Assembly (NCBI GenBank): GCA_964007475.1 | Contig: CAXFZM010000303.1 | Span: 217,501-281,500, forward strand | Reading direction: 5' to 3' | Origin: Hybos culiciformis | Taxonomy: Eukaryota > Arthropoda > Insecta > Diptera > Hybotidae | Length of the DNA stretch: 64,000 bases | Shown here: positions 46,130 through 59,329 of the stretch, one piece after another | How positions within the stretch are numbered: position 1 is the first letter of the stretch | Layout: each line of letters opens with the position of its first letter | Notes under the pieces: generated by a model | The model's input: the letters and a program-made list of their open reading frames with translations, nothing else | Told to the model about the DNA's origin: nothing | Databases searched by the model: none | Translations under genes and position numbers: made by a program

Positions 46130-48594
46130 TAACTCTAACAAATTCTGGAAAAGACCAAATTCGGGAGTACGGATACCTACAACACCATGGCGTGCTTAAG
46201 CCATCCAGCACAACCACAAAATTACGAGTAGTTTTCGACGCTTCTTGTAAATCGAGTAAATGATATTTTAATAGTAGGACCCACTTTGCAACAAGATCTA
46301 TTATTCTAAGATGGCGAAAATATCCATTTGTATTTACCGCCGACATTGAAAAGATGTATAGGCAAATTTGGGTTAGCCCTTCTCATGCACCCTATCAAAG
46401 AATTTTGTACCGCAAGGATACAAGTCTTCCTGTCCAAGATTACCAACTAAACACCGTCACTTTCGGCGTTTCGTCCGCTCCCTATCTTGCTATTCGGACT
46501 TTGTTACAACTAGCCAAAGACGAAGCAAAGAATTTTCCTGCGGCCGAACCAATTGTAAATAATGATTTTTACGTCGACGACGTTCTATCAGGTGCATATA
46601 ATCTTGAAGACGCGATAACAGCACAAACTGAATTGAGAGGGATGCTCAAATCGGGAGGATTCGAGCTAAAGAAATGGTCAGCAAATGTCTCAGAGATCTT
46701 GGAAGGCATTCCTGTACAAGATCAATTTTCAGACCCTGTCCTAAATCTCGATGTAAATCTCAATCAAACAACGTTAGGTATTTATTGCTATAAAAAAGAT
46801 GACTATTTTTCTTTTAAAATAAATCGTACTGAAATTCCTGAAACCATAACCAAACGTCAGTTGTTCTCAGATATAGCTAGACTTTTTGAACCTGCGGGTT
46901 GGCTAAGTCCTATTATTAAGGCAAAAATTCTTACGCAACAAGTGTGGGCCGATGGGACGGAGTAGGACGACAAGATAAATTCTGCCCGACTTCAGACCTG
47001 GAGATTGTTACCTCCCGGTAATCGAAAAACTTAAAATTAATAGGTATTTACAATATCACCCTGCAAACGAAATTGAAGTCCACGGATTTTGCGACGCTTC
47101 GGAACAGGCCTACGGAGTTGTGTTATACCTTAAAGTAACCGATGCTCAAGGGCCACCACCCATGTGAATTTGATAATGGCCAAAACTAAAGTAACGCCCA
47201 AGGATAGTAAGCAATTAACTATTCCACATCTTGAACTGTGTGGGGCAGTATTGTTATCTAATTTATTAAATTCTATTAAAACAATTTTAGGCATACCTGC
47301 AGCCAAACTTTACGCCTGGTGTGATTCTACAATCGTACTAGCCTGGCTAAGAGGATCTCCAACTCGATGGAAAACTTTTGTAGCCAATCGGGTAGCGAAG
47401 ATTGCAAACGGCCCAGAAAAGGTTCAATGGCACCATATTATATCATCTGACAATCCCGCAGACATAGCCTCTAGGGGTATCATGCCTACTGACCTGTTAG
47501 CTTCCCAACAGTGGTGGTATGAGCCAGCCTGGCTCAAATTGCCGTCATATTCCTGGTCGATCAATCCAGAACAAGAAATCGAAAATACCGATCTCGAAAT
47601 GAAACCCAAGAAGACCCTAACGGCGGTTCTCAACAGGCATCCATTAACTAAAATTCTTCTTAGATTCTCGTCCCTGGCTAAGGCTCTGCGAATATTGGCA
47701 TATTGCCAAAGATTTCTGGTCCTTAAATTTCCTTTAAAATATAGTCATGACATCCATTCTCCCCCATCCTGGACAACATTTCAAGAAACTCAATTTATCC
47801 TAGAAAAGTTCATAAAGGCCAGTCAACAGACTCACTATTTAAATGAATATAACGCCCTCTTATCGAAAAAAGAAATTTCGTCGCGAAGCTCGGTTCTAAC
47901 TCTAAATCCCTTTCTGGACGCTAATAATGTAATTCGGATGAATAGAAGACTTTCCGGGCTATTTCAAAATTACGCCGAAAAGTATCCAATCGTACTATCT
48001 TCAAAGGCGCATTTAACTAGACTCCTTATTCAAGAAACTCACATTAACACGTTACATGGGAGAAGTCAACTTATGATGACAATAATTGGAAAACGGTACT
48101 GGATTCCAAAATTAAAAATGTTGATCAAACAAATGATCCACCAATGTAAAGTGTGTCTTATACACAAGAAACAATGTATGAATCAGATGATGGGAGCACT
48201 GCCCATTGAACGAGGCTCGGTAACCATTCCATTTACCAACGTTGGCATATACTATGCCGGTCCTTTAACCTGTAAATTATACAAAGGAAGATGCAACAGG
48301 CTTACTAAAGGCTATATAGCTCTTTTCGTATGTTTTTCTACCAAGGCAATCCATCTAGAAGCCGTTTCGGATCTGTCCATTAAAACATTTTTAGACGCGT
48401 TCGAGAGATTTATTGCAAGACGTGGGCTCTGTCGCAATGTCTATTCTGACAACGTTACTAATTTTGTAGGGGCAAGCTCCGAGCTTAAACAACAATATCG
48501 TTTGGCGATCAAACAAGCTACAACGGAAGCAGCCGCGTCTCTTGCAACAAGCAGTGTTGACTGGCACTTTATTCCACCCGGAGCTCCACACTAA
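46130..48594 (+). pseudogene. pol: BEL/Pao pol fragment (BEL3): RT to integrase
   Basis: 5'-truncated pol of a third BEL/Pao family. RT begins near 46170 (YLQHHGV; LRVVFDASC), then MYRQIW (46354), YVDDVLSG (about 46569) and TKRQLFSDIARL. The frame breaks at TAG 46963-46965, and homology resumes in other frames through HGFCDAS (about 47083). From 47164 it continues as RNase H (WCDSTIVLAW), the integrase zinc module (CKVCLIHKKQC) and the integrase core (VGIYYAGP with Tyr where the first catalytic Asp is expected; YSDNVTNFVG; then FIPPGAPH at the truncation). It stops abruptly at 48594, before the catalytic Glu. LTRs are absent. Confidence 0.9.
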
Positions 48595-50450
48595 AGAGCT
48601 CGCATCACCTAAGAGCACTAATAGATCCCGGATCGGACATTTATTACGGCTCAAGCTTTCAAAGTATCAACATCAAAACTACTTCGTGTTCTGCAGTAGT
48701 CTCAGGCGTAGGTGAAGTTTCTAATACCTCTTCCTATCGAATCGCCTCTTTAACTATCACGCCAGTTAGTGGAAAGAAGCCCGTTATATTTGCTGAGGCC
48801 CTTGTTTTAAAGAAATTGGTAGGCAAATTGCCTTTTTTCGAAATTAATAGTCAAAGCTTACCTTCGATAGAAAATCTCGAATTAGCTGATCCTCATTTTT
48901 CAGAACCATCTGATATTGATCTACTTTTGGGAGCAGATTTATACCTCCAAATTTTAAAGTCAGGTCTGAAATCATTAGACAGTATCATAGCGCAAGAAAC
49001 TATTTTCAGGCCCTATTCAGGTCGCGAACCATTCAAAGAAAATCAAGTCATTTCATTGTAACGTCACTCTTAACGAAACACTGAAAAAATTTTGGACTTT
49101 AGAGGAAGATCCAACACAAATACCACCTTCAGAAGAAGATCAATATTGCGAGGAACATTTTCGTTCCACGCATACTCGTCGTCATCATGGACGATTCGTC
49201 GTGCAGCTTCCATTCCTCAAATCGTTCCCCAATGAAAAATTTTGAACTTCATCCAGGGATATGGCTATTAAACGATTCAGCTCTACGGAAAGAGCATTAA
49301 ATAAAGACCCGTTGTATCAAACCGCGTACAATACCGTTATTCAAGAGTATCTCGATCTTAAACATATGATACCAGTAAGTTCGGAAGAAATTCGTTCGTC
49401 AAACGACAATAATGAAGTTATCTATAAAAATATATACTTGCCACATCACGGCGTGGTTAAAAAGCTCATAGCCTAACGACCAAACTTAGAGTCGTGTTCG
49501 ATGCTTCAGCTCGAACGGCTAATGAAGTATCTTTAAACCATGGGTGCACAAGTTTTTTAAGTGACGAGCCAAATTAAAATAAAACTATTTTACTGCGGGC
49601 CACAAGGAAAAAAAATTTTTTATTGTTTTTTATATACACATATTAAATTTTACTTTTTTTTAATAATTTTGGAAATATTTGGAGCTTATTGTGTTGTAGC
49701 CAGTCCGTTATACGAGATCGTAGCTTGCTTTTATTTATATTTATAATTATGAAGGGTTGTTCACATATATACGTTGAACCAAACAAAGATGCGTAACGTC
49801 CCGCCGTATCATATAAATTTGGGTACTTGTTCTTATCCAAACATAGATAAAAATTTTCTTTGTCGCCGTCATTCAATTTTTGTTTTAATATTTCGCAGGA
49901 TTGCAAGTATGTATATAAATTCCAATTGTAGATGAGGACTAGCTTCTTCTGGTTTTATTGAAAAAGGATTCGAAAATACTTTAAAATCGAATTTATATTT
50001 TTTAAAATCCTCGAATCATTTCTCAAAAATTTCTATTAATTTTCCAATCTTAATTTATGCTATATATTTTATTTTTAATAAAACTTTGGCAATTTGGGAA
50101 ATGAAAAGATTGACCTTTCTTCTTTTCAAAGTAATAAAAAATATGGTATGAGCTGCGGGCCGCAAAATGCATCATGGAGGGCCGCACTTTGAGCACCCAT
50201 GCTTTAAACGATGTTTTATACCCAGGTCCGCCGCTTCAGGCCAACATCATCCGCATTATTAATAAAATTCGACTTTTTCCATATCTATATAAATGTGACA
50301 TCAAAATCATATACCGTCAAATCATGGTGGACGAATCCCAGACAGATTTTCAACGCATTATGTTTCGAAATTCTCAAGGAAATTTACAAGATTTCAATCT
50401 CACTACAGTTACCTTTGGGATAACAAGTAGTCCTTTTCTCGCTCTGAGCC
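48595..50450 (+). pseudogene. pol: BEL/Pao fragment (BEL4): protease to RT, split by a MITE
   Basis: It begins within the aspartic protease (RALIDPGSD at about 48613) and runs through the protease-RT linker (LLLGADLYLQIL near 48925), the RT N-terminal part (about 49261-49538) and, after the MITE 49539-50201, RT motif DIKIIYRQI (about 50300) to SPFLAL (about 50435). At least two frameshifts (near 49040 and 49470) plus the insertion break it. The sequence is closer to BEL1 than to BEL3, so it is a separate element, although it follows BEL3 directly. Confidence 0.88.
49539..50201. mobile_element. 663-bp hAT MITE inside BEL4
   Basis: The ends CATGGGTGCACAAG and (complement) CATGGGTGCTCAAAG are inverted repeats with a perfect 8-bp duplication CTTTAAAC (49531-49538 and 50202-50209). 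GCGGGCC-type subterminal motifs are typical of hAT. Removal restores the RT frame across the site. Confidence 0.92.
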
Positions 50451-51702
50451 CAAGTAACATTTTAGACTTAGTTTTTTTGTTATACGTCCTAAATAACTTT
50501 ATAATGGAATAATAGTGGGTTCGGCCAAAGAAGGATCTTTTTCTGCCACTATTAGATCCTTACTAGAATTTTTATCAAACAAGTTTTGCTTATTAAATGT
50601 CGAAATTAATGATGTTATAAGAACGTATAACAAAAACATGAAAAAAAAAATTATTAAACTAAATTGTATCCGAAACCGGCATTAAACATCAACTTGGATT
50701 ATTAAAATTATAAATTTAGGATATTACTAGTATAAGTGTTGGTTTGTTTGTGTTGGTTTAATAAATTAGAACATTTAGCTTTGTTAGAGGTTCGAAAAAG
50801 AACACTATTAATGCTATATGTATGTATTTGGATTATTAAATGCATAATTTTAGGATATTACTAGTATATGTTGGTTTGTGAGCCGGGTGTGTTTTTATGT
50901 TTATATTGGTTTGTTACATAAGAATCTGTTGCTTTGTTAAAGGTTCGAAAAAGGGTACTTTTAGAACAATACGCATGTATCACACCACAAAACAAAAAAA
51001 CATGGATTCTTTTGTGGCTTACTGCAGTAGTAGAAAATAACAAGATTCGTAGAATACCCAAGTAACATTTTAGTCTCAGTTTTTTTGTTATACGTCCTAA
51101 ATAACTTTATAATGGAATAATAGTGGGTTCGGCCAAAAAAGGATCTTTTTCTGCCACTATTAAATCCTTACTAGAATTTTTATCAAACAAGTTTTGCTTA
51201 TTAAATGTCGAAATTAATGATGTTATAAGAACGTATAACAAAATCATGAAATAAAAAATTATTAAACTAAATTGTATCCTAAACCGGCATTAAACATCAA
51301 CTTGGATTATTAAAATCATAAATTTAAGATATTACTAGTATATGTGTTGGTTTGTGAGCTGGGATGTGTTTGTTTGTTTGTGTTGGTTTAATAAATTAGA
51401 ACATTTAGCTTTGTTAGAGGTTCGAAAAAGTACACTATTAATGTTATATGTATGTATTTGGATTATTAAATACATAATTTTACGATATTACTAGTATATG
51501 TTGGTTTGTGAGCCGGGATGTGTTTTTATGTTTGTATTGGTTTGTTACATAAGAATCTGTTGCTTTGTTAAAGGTTCGAAAAAGGGTACTATCAGAACAA
51601 TACGCATGTTTTACACCACAAAACAAAAATAGTGTGCGCATGTTTACATGGATTCTTTTGTGGCTTACTGCAGTAGTAGAAAATAACGAACTTCGTAGAA
51701 TA
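50449..51702 (+). repeat. tandem duplication of about 0.6 kb
   Basis: 50449-51056 and 51057-51702 are direct copies, both starting CCCAAGTAACATTTTAG and ending TTCGTAGAATA, with about 95% or higher identity. Each copy contains two internal subrepeats that start TTGGATTATTAAA and include GATATTACTAGTATA and GAGGTTCGAAAAAG or AAAGGTTCGAAAAAG. The class of repeat is unknown and it contains no coding sequence. Confidence 0.88.
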
Positions 51703-52247
51703 GTTTTAATTTTAATATTAAATGTAACATAAAAAATTTAAAACTTTTTGAATTTTTTTTCTTTATCCTGCAATTTAAAAGAATATAAAACACGAATATA
51801 CAATTTATTGCATAATACAAATTTCATAAAACTAGTTACTAGATGCTAAAATATTTTAAATAACTGAGCTAATGTTGGAACATGGACATTTGTCCGCGAT
51901 TTTTTGTGGGCGGATTAACAACATTTTGCAAAATGACATTTGTCCCCGATTTTTTTGTGCACGGTCTGATGTTGAATGATTTCTGAATTATTTAATATTA
52001 TGCTGTCGTTTTGTCTAATAGTAATGTTATTTGACTCTAAGTTACTTCTACCAAAGATTCTGCTGATTGATTCCCAAAATTATTATTTTCTGGATTTAAT
52101 TCAAACTAAAATTAAAATAAAAAAAAACTAAAATTAAAATAAATAATCAAAATAATATCCAAAAGGCAAAAGAATATTATAAAAAAAATATTTTTAACCT
52201 TTGTATTATAAATTATATTGCAAATATTTGCAATATGTAATAAAACC
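51703..52247. other. spacer with a GTCCGCG hairpin remnant
   Basis: No gene. 51882-51962 carries GACATTTGTCCGCGATTTTT and ACATTTGTCCCCGATTTTTT, the same motif that forms the hairpin array in the MITE at 36086-36685, so a fragment of that family is probably present. Confidence 0.55.
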
Positions 52248-53470
52248 TTAATAATTCATTTTTTTATTTTGTACTGTCCGGGTATCAACCAAATGAGAAT
52301 TTCTCCGGGTATCAATGTAATATAAATTGTTAAAATCATCTGATGGATTTTCTGTTCTACGGTTTTCAACAAATAGTTTTTCTCTCAAAATTGTTAAGCA
52401 TCCTACATTAGAATTAATTTCTTTTTGAGGGGAGCTTCCTGAATTTTTACAGGAAATACCAGAATTTTCATCTAAAATTTTTTTGTTTTCATTTGTTTTG
52501 TTACGATTTACTGAATTTGATTCATTAAGATTAAATTGTTTTTCAGAATCATCGTCTTCCTCGTCATCCGATTGGATTTTATCATTGAATTTTTCTTCAT
52601 TTATTTCAATTTCTTGTTTTACTTTTGCACTATTAAAATCTATATCAGTGGGTAGATTGTAGCCAGGATCATCTATTTCAGTTTTAATTACATTATTATT
52701 TAAATCTATTTCTGATTGTGATAATTGTATTTCAGACTGTGGTAACAATAATCCAGAAGAAACATTTGATATTTTAGGTATTACAACTTCAATACGTTCT
52801 GGCACATTAGAAACTTTCTGATCATGTGTTGAAGTGTCATGGCGATCTACCGGTTCTTCTTTAATTTGAATTGGCATAGGAAGTTTTGTAGCTACAATCC
52901 ATTTGTCAGGATCATCTATTTCAGTTTTAATTACATTATTATTTAAATCTATTTCTGATTGTGATAATTGTATTTCAGACTGTGGTAACAGTAATCCAGA
53001 AGAAAAATTTGATATTTTAGGTAATACAACTTCAATATGTTCTGGCACATTAGAAACTTTTTGATCATGTGTTGAAGTGTCAAGGCGATCTACAGGTTCT
53101 TCCTTAATTTGAATTGGCATAGGAAGTTTTGTAGCTATAGGTTCATTAGTTTGTGGTTTTGATGCAGATATTGCATCTGTATCAATTAACCATTCCTTTT
53201 TCATTTGTTTGTTTAGTCGATTTTTGGATCATCACCTATTGATGGAGAGCTAATATCAGATAAGTCACACAACGAATTTGTGATATCGAAAATATTTTCA
53301 TTTTCAGAAACCAGTGCATCGTTTTGACAACCAGTTAATAACTGAATGTATTTAATCATGTTCTCACCGTTGTCCGACGTACAGGAATAAATTTGTTTTG
53401 ATATTAATATTAAATTTTTGCAAGCTTTTAATTCATCAGAAATTTTGATTCTAATTTTTTCAGCAGCCAA
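52248..53470 (-). CDS. unrecognised acidic protein with 81-residue tandem duplication
   Basis: Two minus-strand frames, 53470-53213 (about 85 codons) and 53204-52248 (318 codons), are separated by only 8 bp and a frame change at an A-rich site, so they are probably one frameshifted gene or adjacent exons. The second frame contains two direct copies of an 81-residue unit (243 bp; nucleotide copies offset by exactly 243 at 52664 and 52907). Each unit holds sumoylation-like motifs (QIKEEPVD, VIKTEIDDP) and a QSEIQLSQSEID block; a further VKQEIE follows. The tail is Asp/Glu-rich then Ser/Asn-rich. This composition suggests a nuclear or transcription-associated protein, but no domain is recognised. 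The first frame has no clear ATG near its start, so upstream exons are probably missing. Confidence 0.5.
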
Positions 53471-54450
53471 AGTTATGTTTTAATAATTGTAATGGGATTA
53501 ATTGTAACATTAAGTTACGAGCATATTGATTTTTTAATTTCAGAAAAACCTTCGGCGTCTAAAGCTCTAAAGGGTAATAATCTGTCTGCTGCATGGTAGG
53601 TTCACTTAGAACAAAATTAATTTCAGTTTTCTTAATGTCGTTCACCTTTCAACCACATGCTTGTTTGTTTGTTGTTTACGTTTTATTTTATTGTCAACCC
53701 AGCCGGCTGAACTTTTTTTCTTATTTATTATTTTTTTTGAAATAAAAGCGTTTGGACGTGTGATTTATTTTGAGAAAAAATTAATTTGAATTTTATTAAA
53801 AAAAATTATAAACTGGAATTTAGAAAACAGACTAAATTATTATAAAAGTAATAGAAGATATTATTTAAGAAAAAAAGAAACTGAATAAAAGTTGAATATA
53901 TTTGAATTTTAATTGTGGATTTTATTTAAAAAAAAAACAAATACTGAAATAAAGTTGGATTTATTGGAATTTAAGTTAATTTAAGATTATACATTTAATT
54001 TATTAATTAATAATTATTGCAATAAAATAAATAAAATTTTAAGTGGACATGTGATATGAATTATATAAGTGATCAAATAGAAAAAAATGCAATAATATAT
54101 TTCAGAAAACATTTTATAAAAACTAAAAAAATTAAGAAAATAAAAAATTTGCTATAAAAATAAATTTATCTTTTATTCATAATCTTCTTTTTTTCCTGCA
54201 AATTTGAATTTTAATAATTTAATTTGAAATATTAGAAATAAACTGCCACCTACAAAAATTTTATTTTTTTAGTTCATCTTCCCTCCACAAATCCACCAGG
54301 CGCTATAGTAGATCTTTTGAGTACTACTATATTACTATATCTTATCAATGTGTCTGCTGTTATCATTTTCAAGCAGCTTTTTAAAAAAATTTCTTTCGTC
54401 ATTGAAATCTTCAAGGTATTTTCTTTATTTTTAGATTTTTGAAGTTAATA
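53471..54450. other. AT-rich spacer
   Basis: No gene. A possible small plus-strand exon follows ttaatttcag at about 53544, but it is only 18 codons long. Confidence 0.45.
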
Positions 54451-56799
54451 CTTCTTTAGGCGCGTTGTATGATATAATTGAGTTATTCTGTAGGGGGTAA
54501 AAATGTATTTTCTTAGACTCATTCGACATGCTTTTTTGACGTTTTAATACTCAAAAAAAATGAGTGGTCCACTCAGTAATCATTTGTCATTTATAAAAAC
54601 AAAATAATTTGGCACGAAAAACTTGAATTCAAACTATTTTTTAAAAATCTTTCGTTTACAAATCATTTAAAATACAAAAATTTTTTCATAATAGATAGCT
54701 CAGGTGAAATAAAGATTACAGCGAAATTTTTTTGTCATAACCGCGAAACTGGAATTTGTATGAGTTTCGCGGTTATAACAAAATTTTTTGTCATAATCGC
54801 GAAACTAATTTTATTTTTGTCATAACCGCGACAAAAAATGTTAAGTTTTTCACGGTTATAACAAAAATGTTTGTTATAACCGCGAAACACAAAAATTCGA
54901 TTTTTTGGAACGTAGTTCCTTATCATACGCTCTTGTGGAAAAATTTATTAAAAATTTCAACACTTTAGTGTCGGTACCATATGATGATAAACAAAAAAAA
55001 AAAAGTTAAAAAAAATATTTTTTTTTTTGACATTTTGAATTTTTTATTTAAAAATTATTTAAATTCACTATTTTTTTTAATGCTAAATTTGTTTTAATTT
55101 TAAAGATATTTTTTTTTTTAATATAAAACAAAAAATAAATTTTCTCATTATTCGATATTTTTTTATTTTTTGAATAAAAAAAATAAACTTCCGTCGCTTA
55201 AAACTTTTTTTTTGGATATTTTTTTCTCTTTTCAATTGGAAGTTTGAAATTGGATATTTGTTTCGCTTTATGTTGTCTTGTCGCTTAGTGCAAAACAGTG
55301 AATGACTTTATTATGCAAAATTTATTAAAATGCATACAGATTGATTGGGCATACACCGTCGTACGAATGAAATGAGAACTAACTTAGAAACTGGATTTTT
55401 TCATACAGAAAAAAAACTAACTAACAGCCTTTCCAAACTTATTTTCTTATAATGTTATGATAAATTAAAGAAATCCGTTCGTGCTATAAAAAAAAATTAG
55501 GTATTTAAATATTTTTTAGTTATTTTAATAAATATTGTGTTCTTTGGTTTGCATTAATAATTAATAGAAAAAAAACAAAAAGAATAGTAAACATCCAATG
55601 AAATTTATAAAATTAAAATCCAAAATTCTATCAAAGTTATCTATCAATATTATCTCTACAAAATAATTCCGATGTTCCACATCTATCAAACGTCCCGCCG
55701 ACTCTTGTATTTTTTATTGAAAACTTTGTATGAAAATTGTTAAACTTAAATTTTATTTTAATTTATAAAATATTTATAAAATAAAATATTTAGTAAATAT
55801 AAATTTTTTATTATTAACTAATTAATATTTTATAGTTCAAATAAAATTTAGATTTTCATACTGATTTCAATGTTAATAAAAATCTTGTATAATTTTGTCA
55901 GTATTATTTTGCCAATATAAAGGCGCTATTCGGTACCAAGGCAAGTCAAGTCGTCTGCCGGCGTTGGATATTTCGATACTTTGCCATTTTGGCTATGATA
56001 TTTGTTTTTTTGTGTTGCAAACAACAAAAACAAAAAATTAAAATTTATAAGTAAATTAACGATACCTGTTAATTTTTTTAAAGTTTAAATAATGAGTCGA
56101 CACCGTCGCATTTTATATGATTTGATGAAAACTTAAATTTTATTTCATTTTATAAAATATTAATAAAATACTTAGAAAATAATATTTTTTTATTATTAAC
56201 TAATTAATATTTTATATTTCAAATAAAATTTAGATTTTCATACTAATTTCAATGCAAATAAATATAAATTTTGTATAATTTTGTCAATATAAAGGCCCTA
56301 TTCGGTACCAAGTCAAGTCAAGTCAAGTCAAGTCGTCTGCCGGCGTTAAATATTTCGAAACTTTGCCATTTTGGCTTATGATATTTCTTTTTTTTTGTGT
56401 TGCAAAAACAACAAAAACAAAAAATTAAAATTTATAAGTTTTCGCTTATTTAAATCTCCAAATAGCGACTCCTATGGCGAAAAAAGGCACATACTTATGG
56501 GTGAAAACAAATGTAAACAAAAGAGTCATACTTAGTTAAATATTCAAATAGTGCCCCAATGGCGAAAAATAGCACATACATATGGGTGAAAAAAATGTAA
56601 ATAAATGGGTTGTCAAAACAGTCAATATTATCCTAACGATACCTGTTAATTTTTTAAAGTTTAAATAATGAGTCGACGCCGTCGAATTTTATAGGATTTG
56701 ATAAAATGTAAACAGTCCCTTTCGCGGCAAATAAACAGTCCCTCTCGCGGCAAATAGTAATAGTTTTTTATTGAACGTTGTATGAAATTGATAAACTTA
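54451..56799 (+). repeat. 2.35-kb direct repeat, copy 1
   Basis: Near-identical (about 98-99%) to 61648-64000. It starts CTTCTTTAGGCGCGTTGTAT. It contains a palindromic hairpin array of a GCGGTTATAACAAA motif (54733-54900), then two tandem copies of a roughly 400-bp unit (about 55740-56140 and 56140-56500) marked by CGGTACCAAG, AAGTCAAGTC and CTGCCGGCGTT. Compared with copy 2 it lacks 22 bp near 54528 and has a 14-bp insertion near 55670. No coding sequence. Confidence 0.93.
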
Positions 56800-58544
56800 G
56801 AGTCTGTTCACTTATTAGCGATTATTGAAAAAATTGAAATCTTATTTAATATTCCAGGTTTTCTAATTTGTGAACGACACGATTTTACTGCTGTTTAAAA
56901 AAATTAAATAATTTTGTCCTAATCCCGTTCACAAACTCAATTTTACTTTTTTAAATTCTGCAAATGGAAGTTTTAAATTTCCCATAACAAACTAAATTTT
57001 TAGGTCTACTTTTAAGTGAATTCAAAAACTAAAATTGTATAGAAAAGAAAGAAGCGGCAAAATGGGTAAGAAAATTCGGTCGGTCACGTATTATTATAAG
57101 TTTTTGATTTCAGTCAGCCGAATATTATTTTATATGCATATGCAAATGCTAATTTGTGCAAACTGAACTGAAGTTTTTTTTACGTTTACACGTCATGCTA
57201 GTTTGAATAATTTGTTGGTGACAAGATTTGTGTGAAAACAAAATGGGAAACTTCAATGGTGAATAAATTCAATAAAATGGTTTAAAATTCAATTTATATG
57301 AACAAGCATTCAATAAAATGGTTCAAAATTAGATTTTTATAAACAAAAGTGAGAGTATTTCCGTTCACACGCTCATGCAATACACCAACTTCATGCATAT
57401 TTTCTGGCAAAACAGATTTTGTCCAAGCCACATTTTTTGGATTGCGCATGCTTCATGTTTTCGTTTACATGTAAAGATTTACTTGCGCTAATTGGTTTAT
57501 TCAAGCCAATTGCGTAAATTGCATGAGCGTGTAAACCTAGCATTAAAACAATGAAAAATCCTTTTTTGGTTCAGGGCTGTCATTTTACTATAATTACATT
57601 ATAGTTATAGTAGTTTTTAGCCTTTTTTCCTTAAAAATGAATAATAAACGAACTATATGTTTTCACTTTTTGTCTGTCCGTCAGTCCGGCCGCCCATCTG
57701 TCTATCTGTCCGTCGCGCACTTAAATTCTTAAAACTATTAAACGACTTGGCCGATTTGTTCGTTTAAGTGCCAAAATATGAGCAATCTCGTTCTCTTTCA
57801 GCCAAGCAACAGTATGAGATTCTCCGAATTTCTAAAATATTTTCTTATAAAACTTATACTGTTTTACATTTTGGCATGGATTCTGATGAAAATTAGTCCT
57901 TGAGAAGCTGGATATCGATATAATAAAGCTAAAAAGTTTTGTGTCCAAAACTCAACTAAATCCAGTTTTACCAGATTCAAACGATTTTTAGTCCGGCAGC
58001 GCTAGAAGACAAACAGCCTTTAAAAAAAAACACGATTTACTGTTTCAGATCGTTTTTAAATTGAAGAGGCTGAAGAATCGAAGAAAAACTAGATGTTCAA
58101 CCAGATTGGACACTGAAATCGACAAAGCCAGGAATATTGCCAGAAGAGCATTAAAGTCAATTTACCATTAATACCATCAATATTTTGATGGTTCTTCTTA
58201 ATTTGGAATTGGCTGACGAGCAACATTTAAAAGAATGGGTATTGTGTAATGATCAACGTAAAATCTATTATAGTTTTGGAAATTTTATCAGATTTTCATA
58301 AATTGTCTGAACTAACAGACTTAATGCGACAGATGTGTGGAACAAGTTAACAAAATCTTATTTCCAAGTAGGTCTAAATGGTAAACCTAAACAACTTTCT
58401 ACTAAAAATTACAAAAAGAACTATATGCTTTCATTTTCTGTTTGTTCGTCCGTCCCAAAGGAAAATGTTTGTAACTAAACTGGTCAGCCTACATCGAATA
58501 AATAAATATTAAAATATTATGCGTAGTGTTCACAATCATCAAGT
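56800..58544. other. repeat-rich non-coding region
   Basis: No gene. Two related segments containing GAACTATATG and a TGTCTGTCCGTC or TGTTCGTCCGTC run lie at about 57649 and 58419, so a dispersed or duplicated element is present; its ends were not found. Confidence 0.45.
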
Positions 58545-59030
58545 CAGCGGTTCTTAAACTTTTATGTATTGCGACCCAAATTTTAAATGACGTATTTTGG
58601 CACCCACAACCTATATTTGAGAATAAGAAAAAAAACGTTTGAATAACAAATACTATTTTATTTTCAGGTAATAAAAAAATTAATAATATTTTCTAGTATT
58701 TAATAGTAAATATTATAATAAATAGATAGTTACAACAAAATTAATAAAAAATAAAGATTAATAACCGCTTCTAGTTATATTATTTAGTATTTAAATTAAA
58801 TTAAACATTAAAATATTTTTTAATGAGATGGGTGCGCTTGCTTTTTAGAGCAAAGTAATGTTATTGTGGCTCGATTTCCGAAAGCGCTGGTCTTAATACA
58901 TTTTCAAAATTGCGCAATTGATAGCGATATTTTGATTTAATATATAATAAGCATGAAAATGCATTTTCACACAAATATGTGGTGGAAAATGGCAAAACAA
59001 TTTGGACTGCCATTTCAGACAAAGATAGAT
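58545..59030 (-). mobile_element. hAT transposon remnant with transposase C terminus
   Basis: The left end CAGCGGTTCTTAAACTTTT (58545) is a typical hAT terminus. On the minus strand, 59030-58861 encodes the conserved hAT C-terminal dimerisation region: YLSLSEMAVQIV, LPFSTTYLCENAFS, then YIKSKY and LRPALSEIEPQ before the TAA at 58861-58863. The frame closes upstream at about 59030, so only the last 55 or so codons survive and the rest of the transposase and the other terminus are missing. Confidence 0.85.
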
Positions 59031-59329
59031 ACTGTTTTTACAACGTTTTTATCAAGTCACTTTCTTGTCTGTTTGTCTGTCCACGAAATTTTGTAATTTA
59101 TTTGACAACCAAAAATTTTCAGGTATTTAAACCAAACGATCGGTTGCAGGGTTCACAGCAAGTATATAAAAGTATATAAAGCTATATAAAAGGTATATAA
59201 AAGAAATTTTTTTTAAAAAGAGGCATATATAGGTCATTATTTTTTTTTTGTAATAAAATGATCTCCTTTTCTTACACATGCATTCATACGAAATACGAAT
59301 CTACTTTGTCTGAAATTTCCCCCTATTAA

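Noticed and set aside
53544..53600. Small plus-strand exon after ttaatttcag
   Set aside because: Only 18 codons before a stop, with no partner exon or recognised family.
54735..54968. Overlapping 63- and 70-codon frames, repeated at 61954-62187
   Set aside because: They are translations of the GCGGTTATAACAAA hairpin array on both strands.
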